DNA of 64,000 nucleotides from Bacteroidales bacterium (GTDB lineage Bacteria; Bacteroidota; Bacteroidia; Bacteroidales; F082): NCBI GenBank assembly GCA_017461665.1, contig JAFTXI010000024.1, positions 1 to 64,000 of the forward strand, read 5' to 3'. Shown piece by piece: positions 17,200 to 26,531 of this stretch (position 1 is its first letter; each line of letters starts with the position of its first letter). The notes under the pieces were generated by a model. It saw only the letters and a program-made list of their open reading frames with translations, ran no database searches and was not told where the DNA came from. The position numbers and the translations under genes were made by a program.

Positions 17200-18942
17200 T
17201 CAATAGACTTTCAATTTGTCGCCTGTTTGTTCGATGATTGCTCTATAGTAATCGTCGCTGTATTTAGGTTGTTCCACCTTAGGAGCGTAATATTTGTAGC
17301 TCTTTGGAGTTGGCTGTGCTTCTTTAATGTTGAAGTCCATATATTTCACAAACAAATATTTGTAGAACTCTCTCCAGTCGGCTGTTAATTTTTCAGCTTC
17401 TTTGCTTGAGAATGATGTGAGGAACTTCACTGCTTCGGCAGGATTTTCTTCATATAACTTAGCTGCTCTCGCATCGGTACGTTTCACTGCTTCAACCCAG
17501 CCTTGTTCGTAAGCTGCTTGTTTCTCAGCAATCTCAGGGTGGATATATTCATATTTTGTATAAGCCCAGTTTGTCACTTGGTTGAAAACCCAGAAAGCTG
17601 CTGTCTCTGAATATTCCATGATACCGCCATTGCCTTCTCTGAAACAGAGTGGAATTTCTGTCATACATGTGTACATTGGGCAATAGACTGTGCTTGCTGC
17701 ATCGTCAACGCCGAACCAAATAATACCGCCGATATTGTCGATGGTGTTAGGACGACATTGTGCCACGAAAGAGAAACCTGTTTGTTGTGTTGCTGTAGCG
17801 CGTTCGTGAACGTATTCAACGCCATCTACTTCCCAGCCCATCGGACGAGCTCTGTAAGGACAATGGAAAGGACCTCCGCCAACATCTTGAGTCATGTCTA
17901 ATTCTGTTCCTTCCAAGTGGTCGCGCATAAAAGCCATCATATCCAAAACACTGACTTTCTCGTTTGGCTTAACCCAAAGAGGCATTCTGTTAGTTGGGAA
18001 GTTTTCCGGAGTCTGAACCTCGCCGCTGACGTAAGGTTTTGCACGGTTGATGTTTCTACCTGTTGCATAATCCCAATATTGATCCATTCCGTCAACAACT
18101 TGGTTGAACATAGCCCAAACGCGAATCTCACAAGCACGTGCGCCGCTGAAATCGACAGGAGCGTAAACATCTGAGAAAGAGAATTGTGCATCAGGACCTG
18201 CGTATAAATTATTTTTCTTTGCGAAAGAAATCACGTCTTCTGCATAAACACAGTCGATGTTAGGATTCTTCAAGAGTTTGTCGATGTTCTTTGAAGTGAT
18301 ACTGTTTTTGTTGTGTTTGTTTGCCAATGGGAAAGTGGTGATACGAGCTTGGTTGGCATGAGCTGAAACATAACCGTCTGGCACGCGGAGAGCTACCCAA
18401 ACAGCGCCTTTCTCTTGACCTTTACCGATGAGTTCCATAATCCAGACTTCGTTAGGGTCGGCGATAGAAAACGACTCGCCACCGCTGATATAACCGTATT
18501 TAGCAACCAATTCTGCCATCGTCCTGATAGCTTCACGAGCTGTCTTGGCACGTTGTAATGTAATGTAAATCAAGCTACCATAATCTATCAAACCTTCAGG
18601 ATTCTCGAGATTTGGGAGTCCACCATAAGTTGTCTCAGCAATAGCAAGTTGCCATTCGTTCATATTACCAACAACATTGTATGTATGAGCAACTTCTGGA
18701 ATCTGACCGATATATCTGCCGGTATCCCATTCAACGATTTCTCTCATAGCACCTTCCGGATAATCGGCTGCTGGAAAATGATACAACTCTCCGTAAAGTA
18801 CGTGTGAATCAGCAGCGTATGAAATCATAGATGTACCGTCGGCTGAAGCTCCCGGTGTGATTAAGAAGTTTGTACACGCTTGCGCTGGTTTCATGAAAGA
18901 AACAACGCACATGATAATTAATAGTGTCAGAAATTTTTTCAT
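17200..18942 (-). CDS. C69 family dipeptidase, secreted
   Basis: The 580-residue product is a peptidase family C69 (PepD-type) N-terminal-nucleophile hydrolase. A signal peptide ends at PAQA and exposes Cys23 of CTNFLITPGA, the expected autocatalytic nucleophile. Further family motifs are SYAADSHVLYGEL, NVVGNMNEWQLAIAETTYGG, GESFSIADPNEVWIMELIGK and VRVWAMFNQV-like sequence. Family members release amino acids from dipeptides; with a signal peptide the enzyme should act in the periplasm or on the surface, feeding peptide catabolism. Length is normal for Bacteroidetes members. Monocistronic, converging on thrE. Confidence 0.92.
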   Translation of the reverse strand: MKKFLTLLIIMCVVSFMKPAQACTNFLITPGASADGTSMISYAADSHVLYGELYHFPAADYPEGAMREIVEWDTGRYIGQIPEVAHTYNVVGNMNEWQLAIAETTYGGLPNLENPEGLIDYGSLIYITLQRAKTAREAIRTMAELVAKYGYISGGESFSIADPNEVWIMELIGKGQEKGAVWVALRVPDGYVSAHANQARITTFPLANKHNKNSITSKNIDKLLKNPNIDCVYAEDVISFAKKNNLYAGPDAQFSFSDVYAPVDFSGARACEIRVWAMFNQVVDGMDQYWDYATGRNINRAKPYVSGEVQTPENFPTNRMPLWVKPNEKVSVLDMMAFMRDHLEGTELDMTQDVGGGPFHCPYRARPMGWEVDGVEYVHERATATQQTGFSFVAQCRPNTIDNIGGIIWFGVDDAASTVYCPMYTCMTEIPLCFREGNGGIMEYSETAAFWVFNQVTNWAYTKYEYIHPEIAEKQAAYEQGWVEAVKRTDARAAKLYEENPAEAVKFLTSFSSKEAEKLTADWREFYKYLFVKYMDFNIKEAQPTPKSYKYYAPKVEQPKYSDDYYRAIIEQTGDKLKVY

Positions 18943-18972
18943 GTCAGATAAATTTTAATGTTAATCAATTAA

Positions 18973-19899
18973 TTATAATATTTCTTTTATTTTTTTCTCA
19001 TCAATTTCAAGTTGTTTTCTCAGAGCTTCCAAATCTTCAAATTTCTTCTCAGCTCTAATTCTTGAAACAAAACGAACTTTTATATCCTTATCGTATATGT
19101 CTTGGTCGAAATCAAAGATATGAACCTCAACATTTTCTATCTCATCATTATTGATAGTTGGTTTTTTCCCAATATAAGTCATTGATTTATACGACTTATC
19201 TTCATAATCGACGTATGTTGCATAAACGCCTGGAGTTTCAATCAAACGAAATTCTTTCTTTATATCTAAGTTTGCAGTTCTATAACCAATCTCCCTTCCT
19301 ATCTTGTTTCCCGAAATGACTTTTCCAAAATATGAATACTGATAACCCAAAAGCGCGTTGGCATGTTCCACATCGCCTTGTTTCAAAGCGTGACGAATCT
19401 TGGTAGAACTGACAGCGATATTCTCTACATCATGAGCCTTAATACGTTGCAACTCAAAATGATGTCTGTTTTTCATATCGTGCAAAAGATTAAAATCGCC
19501 CATTCTATTCTTTCCAAAATGATGGTCATAACCGATGACTATTCTTACAGGTTCAATATTTTTTACAATATAATCTTGTATGAAACACTCCGAGGAAATC
19601 CTGGAAAATTCTTTAGTAAAATTCACAACGATAACATTGTCAATACCTAATTCTTCAAAATGCTTGAGTTTCTCTTCCTGGGTAGTTATGAAACGAAGAT
19701 TTGAGCTGTCGATATTCAAGACCTGACGAGGATGCGGATAGAAAGTAATCACAACAGTCTCACCTCCAATAGCTTTTGCCGATTTTATCATATCGTCAAA
19801 AATAGCTTTATGTCCCAAATGAACACCATCGAAGGTGCCAATAGTGACAATAGCATTAGGCACTTTTATAAAATCTGAGAAATTATTGTAAACCTTCAT
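18973..19899 (-). CDS. ribF: Bifunctional riboflavin kinase/FAD synthetase
   Basis: The 308-residue cytoplasmic enzyme makes FMN from riboflavin and then FAD. The N-terminal nucleotidyltransferase domain shows TIGTFDGVHLGHKAIF (about 20-35) and GYDHHFGKNRMGDF; the C-terminal kinase shows GNKIGREIGYRTANL (about 195-210), TPGVYATYV and the distal VHIFDFDQDIY. Length and domain order are normal. Its ATG overlaps the stop of asd by 4 nt, so the two are translationally coupled. Confidence 0.95.
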   Translation of the reverse strand: MKVYNNFSDFIKVPNAIVTIGTFDGVHLGHKAIFDDMIKSAKAIGGETVVITFYPHPRQVLNIDSSNLRFITTQEEKLKHFEELGIDNVIVVNFTKEFSRISSECFIQDYIVKNIEPVRIVIGYDHHFGKNRMGDFNLLHDMKNRHHFELQRIKAHDVENIAVSSTKIRHALKQGDVEHANALLGYQYSYFGKVISGNKIGREIGYRTANLDIKKEFRLIETPGVYATYVDYEDKSYKSMTYIGKKPTINNDEIENVEVHIFDFDQDIYDKDIKVRFVSRIRAEKKFEDLEALRKQLEIDEKKIKEIL

Positions 19900-20885
19900 A
19901 TCTTAAAATTCTCAATAATATATTTAGCTATTTGCACCGCATTTGTAGCGGCACCTTTTCTAATATTGTCGGAAACGACCCAAAAATTCAAACCTTTTTC
20001 TATGCTGAAATCGCGGCGGATGCGACCAACGAAGACCTCGTCTTTATCGAAAGCCATCATAGGTGTCGGATATTTGTTTTCGCTTGGATTATCATAAACC
20101 ACAACACCCGGAGTCTTCGATAAAATTTCTCTAACTTCACTTATATCAAACTCTTGTTCAAACTCGACGTTGATACTCTCGGAATGACCGCCATAAACAG
20201 GAACACGAACCACTGTCGCCGTGACTGCAATATCGGAATGTAAAATCTTATTGGTTTCAAAAACGAGTTTTTCCTCTTCGGCTGTATATCCATTATTTAA
20301 AAATAAACCGCCATGAGGAATCACATTCTCATGAATCTGGCATGGATATGCTGGATTATCAGACGCTTCTCCTTTTTGTTCACAGACAAGTTGGTTGAGA
20401 CCTTTCTGCCCGCTGCCGCTCACCGATTGATATGTTGAAATCACCAATCTCTTAGCTTTATATTTTCTATGCAGCGGCGCCAATGCCATCAACATACAGA
20501 TTGTTGTGCAGTTAGGATTTGCAATAATATGATTATCAACAGTTATGTCTGAAGCATTGATTTCTGGAACGACTAAAGGAATATTCGCGTCTTTACGCCA
20601 AGCCGAACTATTGTCAATAACGTAAGTTCCTTCTTCTGCAAATTTCTTGGCATACGAGAGCGACACTTCTGCACCGGCGGAGAATATTGCAATGTCGGGT
20701 TTCTGTGCAACCGCGTCTTCTATAGAAACAAGTGTATGTTCTTTCTCTTTGAAATAAATCTTCTTGCCGATAGACTTCTCCGAAGCCGCCACTATCAACT
20801 CATCGATATGCAGATTTTGCTCAGCAAGTACCTGCAACATCTTCTGACCAACTAATCCGGTAGCTCCAATAACTGCAATTTTCAT
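19896..20885 (-). CDS. asd: Aspartate-semialdehyde dehydrogenase
   Basis: The 329-residue enzyme catalyses NADPH-dependent reduction of aspartyl phosphate in the lysine, threonine, methionine and diaminopimelate pathways. The N-terminal Rossmann motif is IAVIGATGLVGQKMLQVL. The active-site Cys lies in NPNCTTICML (about residue 126), followed by the SVSGSGQKG loop and the VRVPVYGGHSESINVEF His motif. Length is normal. First gene of a two-gene operon with ribF. No strict TAnnTTTG box was found upstream. Confidence 0.96.
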   Translation of the reverse strand: MKIAVIGATGLVGQKMLQVLAEQNLHIDELIVAASEKSIGKKIYFKEKEHTLVSIEDAVAQKPDIAIFSAGAEVSLSYAKKFAEEGTYVIDNSSAWRKDANIPLVVPEINASDITVDNHIIANPNCTTICMLMALAPLHRKYKAKRLVISTYQSVSGSGQKGLNQLVCEQKGEASDNPAYPCQIHENVIPHGGLFLNNGYTAEEEKLVFETNKILHSDIAVTATVVRVPVYGGHSESINVEFEQEFDISEVREILSKTPGVVVYDNPSENKYPTPMMAFDKDEVFVGRIRRDFSIEKGLNFWVVSDNIRKGAATNAVQIAKYIIENFKI

Positions 20886-21039
20886 CTTAATAAAAATTAA
20901 CTAAAAATTTTATTTAATAATTTTTAACAAAAAACAGCCTTTTTACTACTACATTTCAATCTTTTCTGACTAAAAATCTTTGATAATCTATCCAAAAGTT
21001 AAAAATAGTTAAAAATCAAGAACTTAAAGAAAAAAGCTG

Positions 21040-21047
21040 TACTTTTG
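21040..21047 (+). promoter_or_regulatory. Promoter -7 box for the lamin-tail-domain gene
   Basis: TACTTTTG, an exact TAnnTTTG match, 59 bp before the ATG at 21107. The -33 box is unclear. Confidence 0.45.
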
Positions 21048-21106
21048 TGCAAAAATACGAATTTATTAGCAATATTAAGCGCGTAATTTGTAAAAACCAT
21101 TAAACT

Positions 21107-23704
21107 ATGAAACCTATTTTATTATTACTCATTTTGTCGTGCCTTGGCGGCTTGTGTCGTTCACAGATTATTGACGATTTTTCAGATGGAAATTTTTATG
21201 AGAATCCGACTTGGTTTGGGAACGATAGTCTATTTATCATCAATGAAGATAATAAGTTACAATTAAATGCAGATGAAAGTGGTATCGCTTGTTTATCGAC
21301 ATATTACGAGAAAGAAGATGAGATGGAATGGCGATTCTGGATTAAGGAGAAATTCTCGCCATCGGCAAACAACTACTGCGACGTTTTTCTTTGTAGCGAC
21401 AATCCCGATTTGAAAACTGCCAATCAAGCTTATATACTACGTTTCGGAGAATCGGGGAGCAATGATGTGGTTGAACTGCTGCGACTTAATAACGGACAAC
21501 TTACAAGTATTTGTCGTGGTTCGGATACTTTTATTGCTTCTTCCTTCTCCTCTTTTGTTAAGGTAACTTACGACAAATCTAATATCTGGAAAATCTTCAT
21601 AGATAAAAAGGGAGAAGATGTTTATAAATTGGAAGCCAATGGTTTTGATGGTGATTTTCAACATCTTGACAAAGAAGCGTCTTTTGGTTTTAAATGCACT
21701 TACACCAACAGCAATGTCAAGCAATTTTACTTCGACAATATTTATATTGGAAAGAAAATCATCGACAGCATCGCTCCAGAATTAATAAGTTGTGAAGTCA
21801 TTGACGATTATCATTTAGAATTAAAATTTACTGAAGCCGTGAGTGAAAATTACGCACTCGACACAAATAACTACATCATTGAAAATCTGAGTATCAATCC
21901 ATTGAAAGTTATTTATGGGAATAATTATTCCACTATAGTTTTAGAATTTAAAGAAGCTATTCAGGAAGAAATATATCTCAACTTAAAAATAGAAAAGATT
22001 GAAGATTTTGAAGGTAATGTTTCAGAAACAATGAATAAAACGTTTTTGTATTATAAAGCAAATCAGTATGATATTGTAATTAACGAGATAATGTCTGATC
22101 CGTCGCCTCCCATCGAACTTCCGGAATATGAATATGTCGAATTGTATAATAATTCAGCTTTTCCGATTAACTTAAACCATTGGACATTTGTCATTGGGAA
22201 CACTGAACATATTACAAAAAAAAACATTGAGATTCAATCTGGTGAATATCTTCTCTTGTGTCATAAAGACGCTACAGAAGCATTCTCTGATTCAGGAAGA
22301 TTCATTGGTTTAGATTCTTTTCAAGTTACAAATTCTGGTACAAGTTTATCGCTACTTGACAAAAAAGGCGATGTCATTTCATCAGTAGAATTTGATGTTT
22401 CTTGGCATGACGACAGTTACAAAAAAGACGGAGGTTGGTCGTTGGAACAAATTGATTACGAAAATCCTTGTGCAGGGAAAGCCAATTGGAGAAGTTCATG
22501 CGATAAGATGGGAGGAACGCCCGGCAGAGAAAACTCAGTAAAAACAACAAATATTATCGTTCCTGAAATTGAACATATAAATACGGTTTCCAATAATAAG
22601 ATAGAAGTATTTTTTAACCAAAATATGAATTTGAAAAGTCTGCAAGACACTGAGAATTATTTTATTAAAGAAATGAAACTCCATCCTTCCGAAATCTTTA
22701 TTCTACCCAACAGATACGATTATGCAGAATTATTTTTCGAACAGTATTTTTCAGAAAACGAATTATACACTTTAAATATTAGCGACGTAAATAATTGTAA
22801 AGACATTGGTCTTGAAGATATAGATATAACTTTTGGCATTCCCTCACAGGTCGAGTGTAATGATGTTATTATCAATGAAATATTGTTTAACCCTATTACT
22901 CCCGGTGTTGATTATGTAGAACTTTACAATCGTTCGGATAAGGTCGTAGATTTAAGTAAGATTTTGCTTGGTAATATCAAAGAGAGTTTTCCAAATCCAC
23001 CAGATACAATATTGAAAGAAATAAGTTCCGATAGCAGGATTTTTCTTCCTCATTCATACATATTACTTTCTGTTGATGGTGAAATAGTAAAATCCCAATA
23101 TGATACTGAATCCAAGAACTTCATTGATTTAGAATCTTTTCCGTCTTTGCCTAATGAAGAAGGACGCGTTATAATCTGTAATAAAGTGAAAGAAATAATT
23201 GACGAAGTTTATTATTCCGACAAGATGCATTACGATTTATTAACTGAGACTAAAGGAGTTGCTTTGGAACGTATTTCCTTCGACAACCCTTCTTCAGATG
23301 AAAACAATTGGCATTCCGCTTCTTTCGACGTCAATTATGGAACACCAGGATATAAAAACTCCATGTCGGCAGATTATGTTAAAACTGATGAAGAGATTGT
23401 TAGTATAATACCTGAAATTTTCTCTCCAGACGGAGATGGCTTCGACGACAATTGTGCAATATTTTATGAGTTGAAAGAAAACGCTTCAAGTATCAATATA
23501 AAGATTTTCAACACAAAAGGATTTCTGATAAAGAATATATTAAACAATAGTCTAACTGACAGAGAAGGATTTTTGATTTGGAATGGCTGCGATGACAACA
23601 ACCACCGAGTTGAACCCGGAATTTATATCGTTCAAGTTGAACTTTTCGATTTGAAAGGAAACGTTGACAGGACAAGAAAGGTCGTTGTAGTTGCCACGAA
23701 ATAA
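21107..23704 (+). CDS. Secreted protein with two lamin-tail domains and a FlgD/gliding-type C-terminus
   Basis: The 865-residue product has a signal peptide cleaved at CRS-Q, an N-terminal lectin-like beta-sandwich (about 20-225), Ig-like segments, and two lamin-tail domains: VINEIMSDPSPPIELPEYEY (about 323) and IINEILFNPITPGVDYVELY (about 586). The end, from about 769 (PEIFSPDGDGFDDNCAIFYE to GIYIVQVELFDLKGNVDRTR), resembles the gliding-motility-associated T9SS type B or FlgD-like Ig end. It is probably exported to or through the outer membrane; substrate unknown. Members of this kind are widespread single-copy genes in Bacteroidetes. Closed by a bidirectional terminator. Confidence 0.82.
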   Translation: MKPILLLLILSCLGGLCRSQIIDDFSDGNFYENPTWFGNDSLFIINEDNKLQLNADESGIACLSTYYEKEDEMEWRFWIKEKFSPSANNYCDVFLCSDNPDLKTANQAYILRFGESGSNDVVELLRLNNGQLTSICRGSDTFIASSFSSFVKVTYDKSNIWKIFIDKKGEDVYKLEANGFDGDFQHLDKEASFGFKCTYTNSNVKQFYFDNIYIGKKIIDSIAPELISCEVIDDYHLELKFTEAVSENYALDTNNYIIENLSINPLKVIYGNNYSTIVLEFKEAIQEEIYLNLKIEKIEDFEGNVSETMNKTFLYYKANQYDIVINEIMSDPSPPIELPEYEYVELYNNSAFPINLNHWTFVIGNTEHITKKNIEIQSGEYLLLCHKDATEAFSDSGRFIGLDSFQVTNSGTSLSLLDKKGDVISSVEFDVSWHDDSYKKDGGWSLEQIDYENPCAGKANWRSSCDKMGGTPGRENSVKTTNIIVPEIEHINTVSNNKIEVFFNQNMNLKSLQDTENYFIKEMKLHPSEIFILPNRYDYAELFFEQYFSENELYTLNISDVNNCKDIGLEDIDITFGIPSQVECNDVIINEILFNPITPGVDYVELYNRSDKVVDLSKILLGNIKESFPNPPDTILKEISSDSRIFLPHSYILLSVDGEIVKSQYDTESKNFIDLESFPSLPNEEGRVIICNKVKEIIDEVYYSDKMHYDLLTETKGVALERISFDNPSSDENNWHSASFDVNYGTPGYKNSMSADYVKTDEEIVSIIPEIFSPDGDGFDDNCAIFYELKENASSINIKIFNTKGFLIKNILNNSLTDREGFLIWNGCDDNNHRVEPGIYIVQVELFDLKGNVDRTRKVVVVATK

Positions 23705-23733
23705 AAAAGTCGGCACTGAGACCGACTTTTTCA
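23704..23733. terminator. Bidirectional terminator
   Basis: 10-bp perfect arms aaaaagtcgg (23704-23713) and ccgacttttt (23722-23731) lie between convergent genes, with T-rich flanks on both strands. Confidence 0.85.
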
Positions 23734-23749
23734 TATTTTTAGATATTTC

Positions 23750-24214
23750 TTAGAATTTATAGGAGACACCTATTGCGCCATTGTTTGAAGAACCCAAACC
23801 AAATTCTAAGTTAACACCGATGTTACCAAAATAGTAACGAGCGCCGAGTTGTCCACCCATTGCAAAATTTCTACCTAACAAACCTAAGTTTAAGCCAATG
23901 TAAGTGTCTAAGTTATTTACAAATTCATAGTGGAAATTACCTCTTGCTCCCAATGAAAGATGCATACCAAGACCACCATCAATTTCATCATACATGTAAA
24001 CACCAACTTCACCACCAACAGAAACTGCTGCATTACCATTGATAAAACCGCTTGCTACACCATAATCTAAAGCGAGATCAATTGGCACACCATGATTACT
24101 GAAACCTACTCTTGCACTACCAACGAGTTGACCTTTGCTCATAGTTGATTGTGCTTGAACACCTAAGCCTAAGAAGCAGAATACTGCTACCAAAAATAAT
24201 AATCTTTTTTTCAT
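23750..24214 (-). CDS. Small outer-membrane beta-barrel-like protein
   Basis: The 154-residue product has a signal peptide cleaved at VQA-Q and then alternating Gly/aromatic strands (GSARVGFSNHG, AAVSVGGEVGVYMYD, MHLSLGARGNFHYEF, YIGLNLGLLGR, GGQLGARYYFGNI) ending in ISYKF-like GVSYKF. A terminal Phe is the usual signature for BAM-mediated insertion of an outer-membrane barrel. About eight strands would fit its length. No specific function is visible. Monocistronic, with a promoter box at 24253..24260. Confidence 0.72.
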   Translation of the reverse strand: MKKRLLFLVAVFCFLGLGVQAQSTMSKGQLVGSARVGFSNHGVPIDLALDYGVASGFINGNAAVSVGGEVGVYMYDEIDGGLGMHLSLGARGNFHYEFVNNLDTYIGLNLGLLGRNFAMGGQLGARYYFGNIGVNLEFGLGSSNNGAIGVSYKF

Positions 24215-24252
24215 GACTTTGAAATTTAAGTTAACTTTTAATTTATCGCTTA

Positions 24253-24260
24253 CAAAAATA
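24253..24260 (-). promoter_or_regulatory. Promoter -7 box for the small barrel gene
   Basis: On the minus strand TATTTTTG matches TAnnTTTG, 39 bp upstream of the ATG at 24214. Confidence 0.45.
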
Positions 24261-24293
24261 ACATTTTTTTCACAAATAAAACATTTTTATTGT

Positions 24294-24301
24294 TAATTTT
24301 G
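24294..24301 (+). promoter_or_regulatory. Promoter -7 box for the GH3-like gene
   Basis: TAATTTTG matches TAnnTTTG, 20 bp before the ATG at 24322. Confidence 0.45.
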
Positions 24302-24321
24302 TGGTCTAAATATTTAATAAA

Positions 24322-25869
24322 ATGTCGAAGATTTTTGGTTCATTAATGAAGACTGTATATTCTGTAGGTAATATTCCTATCGATATAAAACAGAAGAGGT
24401 TAGATCCTATAAAAGCACAAACAAAAGAGTTGAAGAAGCTGCTTAGAAGAGCTTCTTGCACTGCTTTTGGAGAACACTATCATTTTGAGGAAATTCTTAA
24501 ATCGGATGATATATTTGACACCTACAGAAAAACGGTTCCAATTTTCGACTATAATTCCATGTATAAAAATTGGTGGTTCCGTGCTCTGAATGGAGAGTCT
24601 TTCGTATCGTGGCCAGGCAAGATAAAATATTTCGCATTGAGTTCGGGAACCTCGGAAGCATCAAGCAAATTTATACCTATTACTAATGGTATGTTGAGTT
24701 CTATCAAGAAAGCGAGTTTGAGACAAATACTTGCAGCCACCAAATACGACTTCCCTATAGACTTCTACGACAAAGGTTTCTTGATGATTGGCGGAAGTAC
24801 TCATCTTCAATATAATGGAACATACTACTCCGGCGACCTCTCCGGTATCTCAGCAGCTAAACTTCCTTTCTGGTTTGAATATTTCTATAAGCCGGGAAGA
24901 AAAATCTCGAGAACAACAGATTGGAATACCAAGTTAGACGAGATGGTTAAAAAAGCTCCATCTTGGGACATTGGCGTACTCGTCGGCGTTCCTTCTTGGG
25001 TGCAAATTCTCTTAGAAAGAATCATCAAAGAATATAACCTAAACACAATCCACGACTTATGGCCTTCTTTGTCGGCTTACGTTCATAGCGGCGTCGCTTT
25101 TGCTCCATACGAGAAAAGTTTCGAAAAATTATTTGGAAAACCTGTCGTGTATAGCGAAAGTTATTTGGCTTCAGAAGGTTATATAGCTTACCAAGTTGAT
25201 TTGAACAAACGTATTATGCAACTTATCATCGACAACGGAATATATTACGAATTTGTTCCTTTCAACGAAAACAACTTCGATGAAGATGGTAACATCAAGC
25301 CTAATTGTCAATCACTTACGATAGAAGAAGTAGAAGAGAACGTAGATTACGCAATTTTACTCTCAACGAATGCAGGAACATGGAGATACCTCATCGGAGA
25401 TATGATAAAATTTGTCAATAAGGAAAAATGCGAGATTATCATCACAGGAAGAACTAAACAATTTTTAAGTTTAGTAGGCGAGCATCTTTCTCAAGACAAT
25501 ATGAATCAAGCTATTGAGAATGTTTCCAATGAATTTAAGATTAACATAAACGAATTTACTGTATCAGGATTCCGCAATGGAAACACCTTCGCTCATCATT
25601 GGTATATCGGCTGCAACGACGACATAGATAAAGGGAAACTCATAAATAGAATCGACGAGCATCTCAAGGTATTGAACGACGACTATCGCGTTGAGAGAGA
25701 GGAGGCCTTGAAGGATTTGTATATTGATGTTATTCCTACACAGATTTTTTATGATTTTATGGCGAAGACTGGAAAAATTGGAGGCGCTACAAAGTTTCCA
25801 CGCGTGTTGAAGGGACAGAGATATGAAGATTGGAAACAATTTATTTCATCAATAAATCTCGACAAATGA
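24322..25869 (+). CDS. GH3-family acyl-adenylate/amidosynthetase-like protein
   Basis: The 515-residue cytoplasmic protein belongs to the GH3 family, named for plant auxin-amido synthetases and part of the ANL superfamily. The phosphate-binding loop is ALSSGTSEASSKFIPIT (about 110-126), the middle motif is YSESYLASEGYIAY (about 275-288), and the hinge region is YLIGDMIKFVNKEKCEIIITGR (about 355-376). Bacterial members are common in Bacteroidetes but their acyl and amine substrates are unknown; adenylation chemistry is inferred from family. The stop overlaps the start of the LysE-type gene (ATGA), so the two are coupled. Confidence 0.9.
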   Translation: MSKIFGSLMKTVYSVGNIPIDIKQKRLDPIKAQTKELKKLLRRASCTAFGEHYHFEEILKSDDIFDTYRKTVPIFDYNSMYKNWWFRALNGESFVSWPGKIKYFALSSGTSEASSKFIPITNGMLSSIKKASLRQILAATKYDFPIDFYDKGFLMIGGSTHLQYNGTYYSGDLSGISAAKLPFWFEYFYKPGRKISRTTDWNTKLDEMVKKAPSWDIGVLVGVPSWVQILLERIIKEYNLNTIHDLWPSLSAYVHSGVAFAPYEKSFEKLFGKPVVYSESYLASEGYIAYQVDLNKRIMQLIIDNGIYYEFVPFNENNFDEDGNIKPNCQSLTIEEVEENVDYAILLSTNAGTWRYLIGDMIKFVNKEKCEIIITGRTKQFLSLVGEHLSQDNMNQAIENVSNEFKININEFTVSGFRNGNTFAHHWYIGCNDDIDKGKLINRIDEHLKVLNDDYRVEREEALKDLYIDVIPTQIFYDFMAKTGKIGGATKFPRVLKGQRYEDWKQFISSINLDK

Positions 25870-26531
25870 TTTTCTTAGAAGGCGTAATTGTAGGATTGTC
25901 GCTTGCCTTGATAATGGGCTTCGGACCCTCTTTTTTCACATTGATTCAAACGAGTATCAACAGAGGTTTCAAATCAGCAATGTTGTTAGATATAGGTGTG
26001 ATACTCAACGACATTCTGATAGTAGCCTTGACTGCGATGACCAATCTGCAATTCAATATTTCTGATAAGAATAGCTTACTCTACGCAGGAGTCAGCGCAG
26101 GTATAATATTAATTATATTCGGTATCTATAATTTCACATTATCGCCACAGAGGATTATCAATATCAGCGAAAACAACAATCATACTATTGAAAAAATGAA
26201 TGAGAAATTCGACGAAGAGCCTAAGTGGTACGTTTATATCAGTAAGGGATTTATCATCAATATCTTCAATCCTTTTGTTTGGATTTTTTGGATAACATGC
26301 GTTGCCACAGCCTCAAGTAATTTCGAAGGGAATAAATATTCATTGTTCATATTTTTCGTAGGTATTTTTGCGACAGCATTATTCTTCGACATCCTAAAAG
26401 CATTAGGCGCATATTCTCTAAAGAAATTCTTCACAGAAAGAATGCTGAAACTTTTAAATCAGATAACAGGAATTGCACTTGCAATTTTTGGTTTATACTT
26501 GATTATAAGAGTTATTTTCTTCCCTCTTTAA
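25866..26531 (+). CDS. LysE family amino-acid exporter
   Basis: Start chosen at the ATG overlapping the GH3 stop; an upstream in-frame ATG at 25830 would add 12 hydrophilic residues inside the GH3 gene. The 221-residue product has about six membrane helices and the LysE/RhtB N-terminal pattern (GVIVGLSLALIMGFGPSFFT, with Gly-Pro before the helix and the following NRGFKSAMLLDIGV). A polar insertion of about 30 residues (near 105-135) separates the halves. It probably exports an amino acid or its conjugate, possibly a product of the GH3-like enzyme; that link is inference. The stop codon overlaps the recJ stop by 4 nt. Confidence 0.85.
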   Translation: MIFLEGVIVGLSLALIMGFGPSFFTLIQTSINRGFKSAMLLDIGVILNDILIVALTAMTNLQFNISDKNSLLYAGVSAGIILIIFGIYNFTLSPQRIINISENNNHTIEKMNEKFDEEPKWYVYISKGFIINIFNPFVWIFWITCVATASSNFEGNKYSLFIFFVGIFATALFFDILKALGAYSLKKFFTERMLKLLNQITGIALAIFGLYLIIRVIFFPL

